Of a DNA stretch of 5,752 bases, positions 4,626 through 5,752 are shown piece after piece; positions within the stretch are counted from its first letter, which is position 1; each line of letters starts with the position of its first letter. Both the position numbers and the translations under genes were made by a program. The notes beneath the pieces are model-generated. The model ran no database searches and was not told where the DNA came from. It saw nothing but the letters and a program-made list of their open reading frames with translations. The DNA is taken from the NCBI GenBank assembly GCA_024683255.1, contig JAIKYL010000197.1:1-5752 (forward strand). The letters are read 5' to 3'. Source of the DNA: Bacteroidales bacterium. GTDB taxonomy: Bacteria > Bacteroidota > Bacteroidia > Bacteroidales > UBA932.

Positions 4626-5752
4626 TTAACGAAAGACGCGTATCTCCTGCCGGACGACGCCGATTCCCGAGACGGTGAGGATGGCCCGGCCGGGCTCACC
4701 GGTACTTTGCAGGAGCACTTGGGCCAGGCCGTTGAAGGTCTTCACGCGGAAGCTGCGGGCATCCGGCCGGTCCGGACGCTCCCGCTCCTGCCAGGCAGGA
4801 TCGCCGTTCCCCACACCCAGGATCCGGACGGGGCCGTCCACCTCCAGGGTGAGCCACTCGCAGGCATCCGGGACAAAGCGGCCCTTCCGGTCCTGCAGGC
4901 CGATGTTCACCACGGCCAGGTCCCGGCCATCGGCCCGGATCTCCGTCCTGTCGGCCTCCAGCGCCACGGCGGAAGCCTTTTCCGTTGTCTCGAGCGTCTC
5001 CGTCAGGACTTTCCGTCCCTTCCGATATCCTGTAGCCACCACCTTGCCGGGCCTGTAGACAGCCTCCCAGCTAAGGTAGCCGCCACGTTCCATCTTCTTG
5101 CGGCCCAGGCGCTTCCCGTTCACCGTAAGCTCCACCTCGTCGCAATTGCCGTATACCCAGACGCCGATCTTCTCCCCTTCGTGTCCCTGCAGGTTCCAGT
5201 GCGGGAATACGTGCAGCACCGGTTCCTCCGTCCACCAGGCCTTCAGGTACCAGGCTTCGTCCTTGGGGAACCCGCAGTAATCCAGGATGCCGAATTCGGA
5301 ACCGGTGGCCGGGAAGGAAAGCGGGTTGGGCTCTCCCCGGTAGTCGAAGCCGGTCCAGTAGAAGAGTCCGCCCAGCCAGGGGCGTTCCTCATAAAACTTC
5401 CAGCCCCGGCCGATGACGTTGAAGGTGCTGTCGCGGGTATCGTTCCGGCGGTTCAGCGATGCCATCCGGCCCTGCTCCGGCTGGTCGAAGTAGATGCCCC
5501 GCGTGCCGCATCCGGTAGTCTCCTCCGTTCCCACGGCCTTCCGCTGCGGGTACTGCACCCGCAAATCGTCTATCTTGTGCTGCTGGATGTAATTGTAGCC
5601 TGCCACATCGGCCGTAATCAGGATATGCGGTCCGGAGCTGGAGGCCACCGTCATCGGCCGGGTAGGGTCCAGCCGGTGGCAATACTCCCGCATGGACTCC
5701 GTAATCTTGGTGCCCTTGTCCTTCCATTCCGTCCCCCATTCCTCGTTGCCTA
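4626..5752 (-). CDS. Glycoside hydrolase family 2, beta-galactosidase type, C-terminal part (start outside window)
   Basis: The frame is open to the window edge, so the ATG at 5691-5693 is internal. About 374 residues are visible, starting GNEEWGTEW. The Asn-Glu in GNE fits the GH2 acid/base glutamate (visible residue 3). GTEETTGCGTRGIYF (visible 74-88) fits the strand with the nucleophile, probably Glu76; the spacing of 73 agrees with the 70-80 seen in GH2 enzymes. FYWTGFDYRGEPNP (130-143) closes the TIM barrel. Next come a DUF4982-like domain (about 174-250; PVLHVFPHWN to VNGKRLG) and a C-terminal Ig-like domain of the Glyco_hydro2_C5 kind (about 258-371). Such enzymes usually remove terminal beta-galactose from host or plant glycans, and in Bacteroidota are typically periplasmic. 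Signal peptide and N-terminal domains are unseen. Beta-glucuronidase or other GH2 specificity is not excluded. The gene looks richer in G+C than the operon. Confidence 0.9.
   Translation of the reverse strand, partial: GNEEWGTEWKDKGTKITESMREYCHRLDPTRPMTVASSSGPHILITADVAGYNYIQQHKIDDLRVQYPQRKAVGTEETTGCGTRGIYFDQPEQGRMASLNRRNDTRDSTFNVIGRGWKFYEERPWLGGLFYWTGFDYRGEPNPLSFPATGSEFGILDYCGFPKDEAWYLKAWWTEEPVLHVFPHWNLQGHEGEKIGVWVYGNCDEVELTVNGKRLGRKKMERGGYLSWEAVYRPGKVVATGYRKGRKVLTETLETTEKASAVALEADRTEIRADGRDLAVVNIGLQDRKGRFVPDACEWLTLEVDGPVRILGVGNGDPAWQERERPDRPDARSFRVKTFNGLAQVLLQSTGEPGRAILTVSGIGVVRQEIRVFR

Noticed and set aside
5691..5693. ATG as start of the GH2 gene
   Set aside because: The frame stays open upstream to the window edge and includes the GNE catalytic motif, so this methionine is internal.

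Overview
The window reads almost entirely on the minus strand. It carries a core translation and transcription gene block from a bacterium of the phylum Bacteroidota, most likely order Bacteroidales. Three things support this. The EF-Tu, NusG and ribosomal proteins have a Bacteroidales character. The promoter ahead of the tRNA cluster matches the Bacteroidota consensus (TTTG, 19 bp, TAnnTTTG). Most start codons are preceded by A/U-rich leaders with no Shine-Dalgarno sequence. The genus is not recognisable; the coding DNA is moderately G+C-rich for this order.

In the direction of transcription (high to low coordinates) the layout is as follows. (1) 5752-4626: the C-terminal part of a family 2 glycoside hydrolase of beta-galactosidase type, cut by the window edge. 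(2) 4609-4579: a promoter. (3) 4543-4073: a cluster of four tRNA genes, Thr(UGU), Tyr(GUA), Gly(UCC) and Thr(GGU), with an unusually long, hairpin-rich spacer between Tyr and Gly. (4) 4013-2820: tuf (EF-Tu). (5) 2766-2696: tRNA-Trp(CCA), preceded by a strong 13-bp hairpin just after tuf. (6) 2606-1838: secE and nusG. (7) 1829-1: rplK, rplA, rplJ and the first 32 codons of rplL, which runs off the left edge.

From the tRNA promoter to the left edge the genes are co-directional, and within secE-rplL the gaps are only 8-27 nt. This looks like one long transcription unit, or a few overlapping ones. It supplies EF-Tu and the tRNAs it carries, the SecE translocon subunit, the NusG elongation factor, and the L11, L1, L10 and L12 proteins of the GTPase-associated centre and stalk. 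The order thrU-tyrU-glyT-thrT-tuf and secE-nusG-rplKAJL is the same as in Escherichia coli, where the two segments also lie next to each other. The tRNA-Trp between tuf and secE is likewise a common arrangement in other phyla.

No mobile element, CRISPR array or new multi-gene system is visible. The points worth a second look are small: a canonical Shine-Dalgarno before rplJ in a lineage that usually lacks them, the structured Tyr-Gly spacer, the post-tuf hairpin, non-Watson-Crick pairs in both tRNA-Thr genes, and an accessory hydrolase gene ending 17 bp from the operon promoter with no visible terminator.
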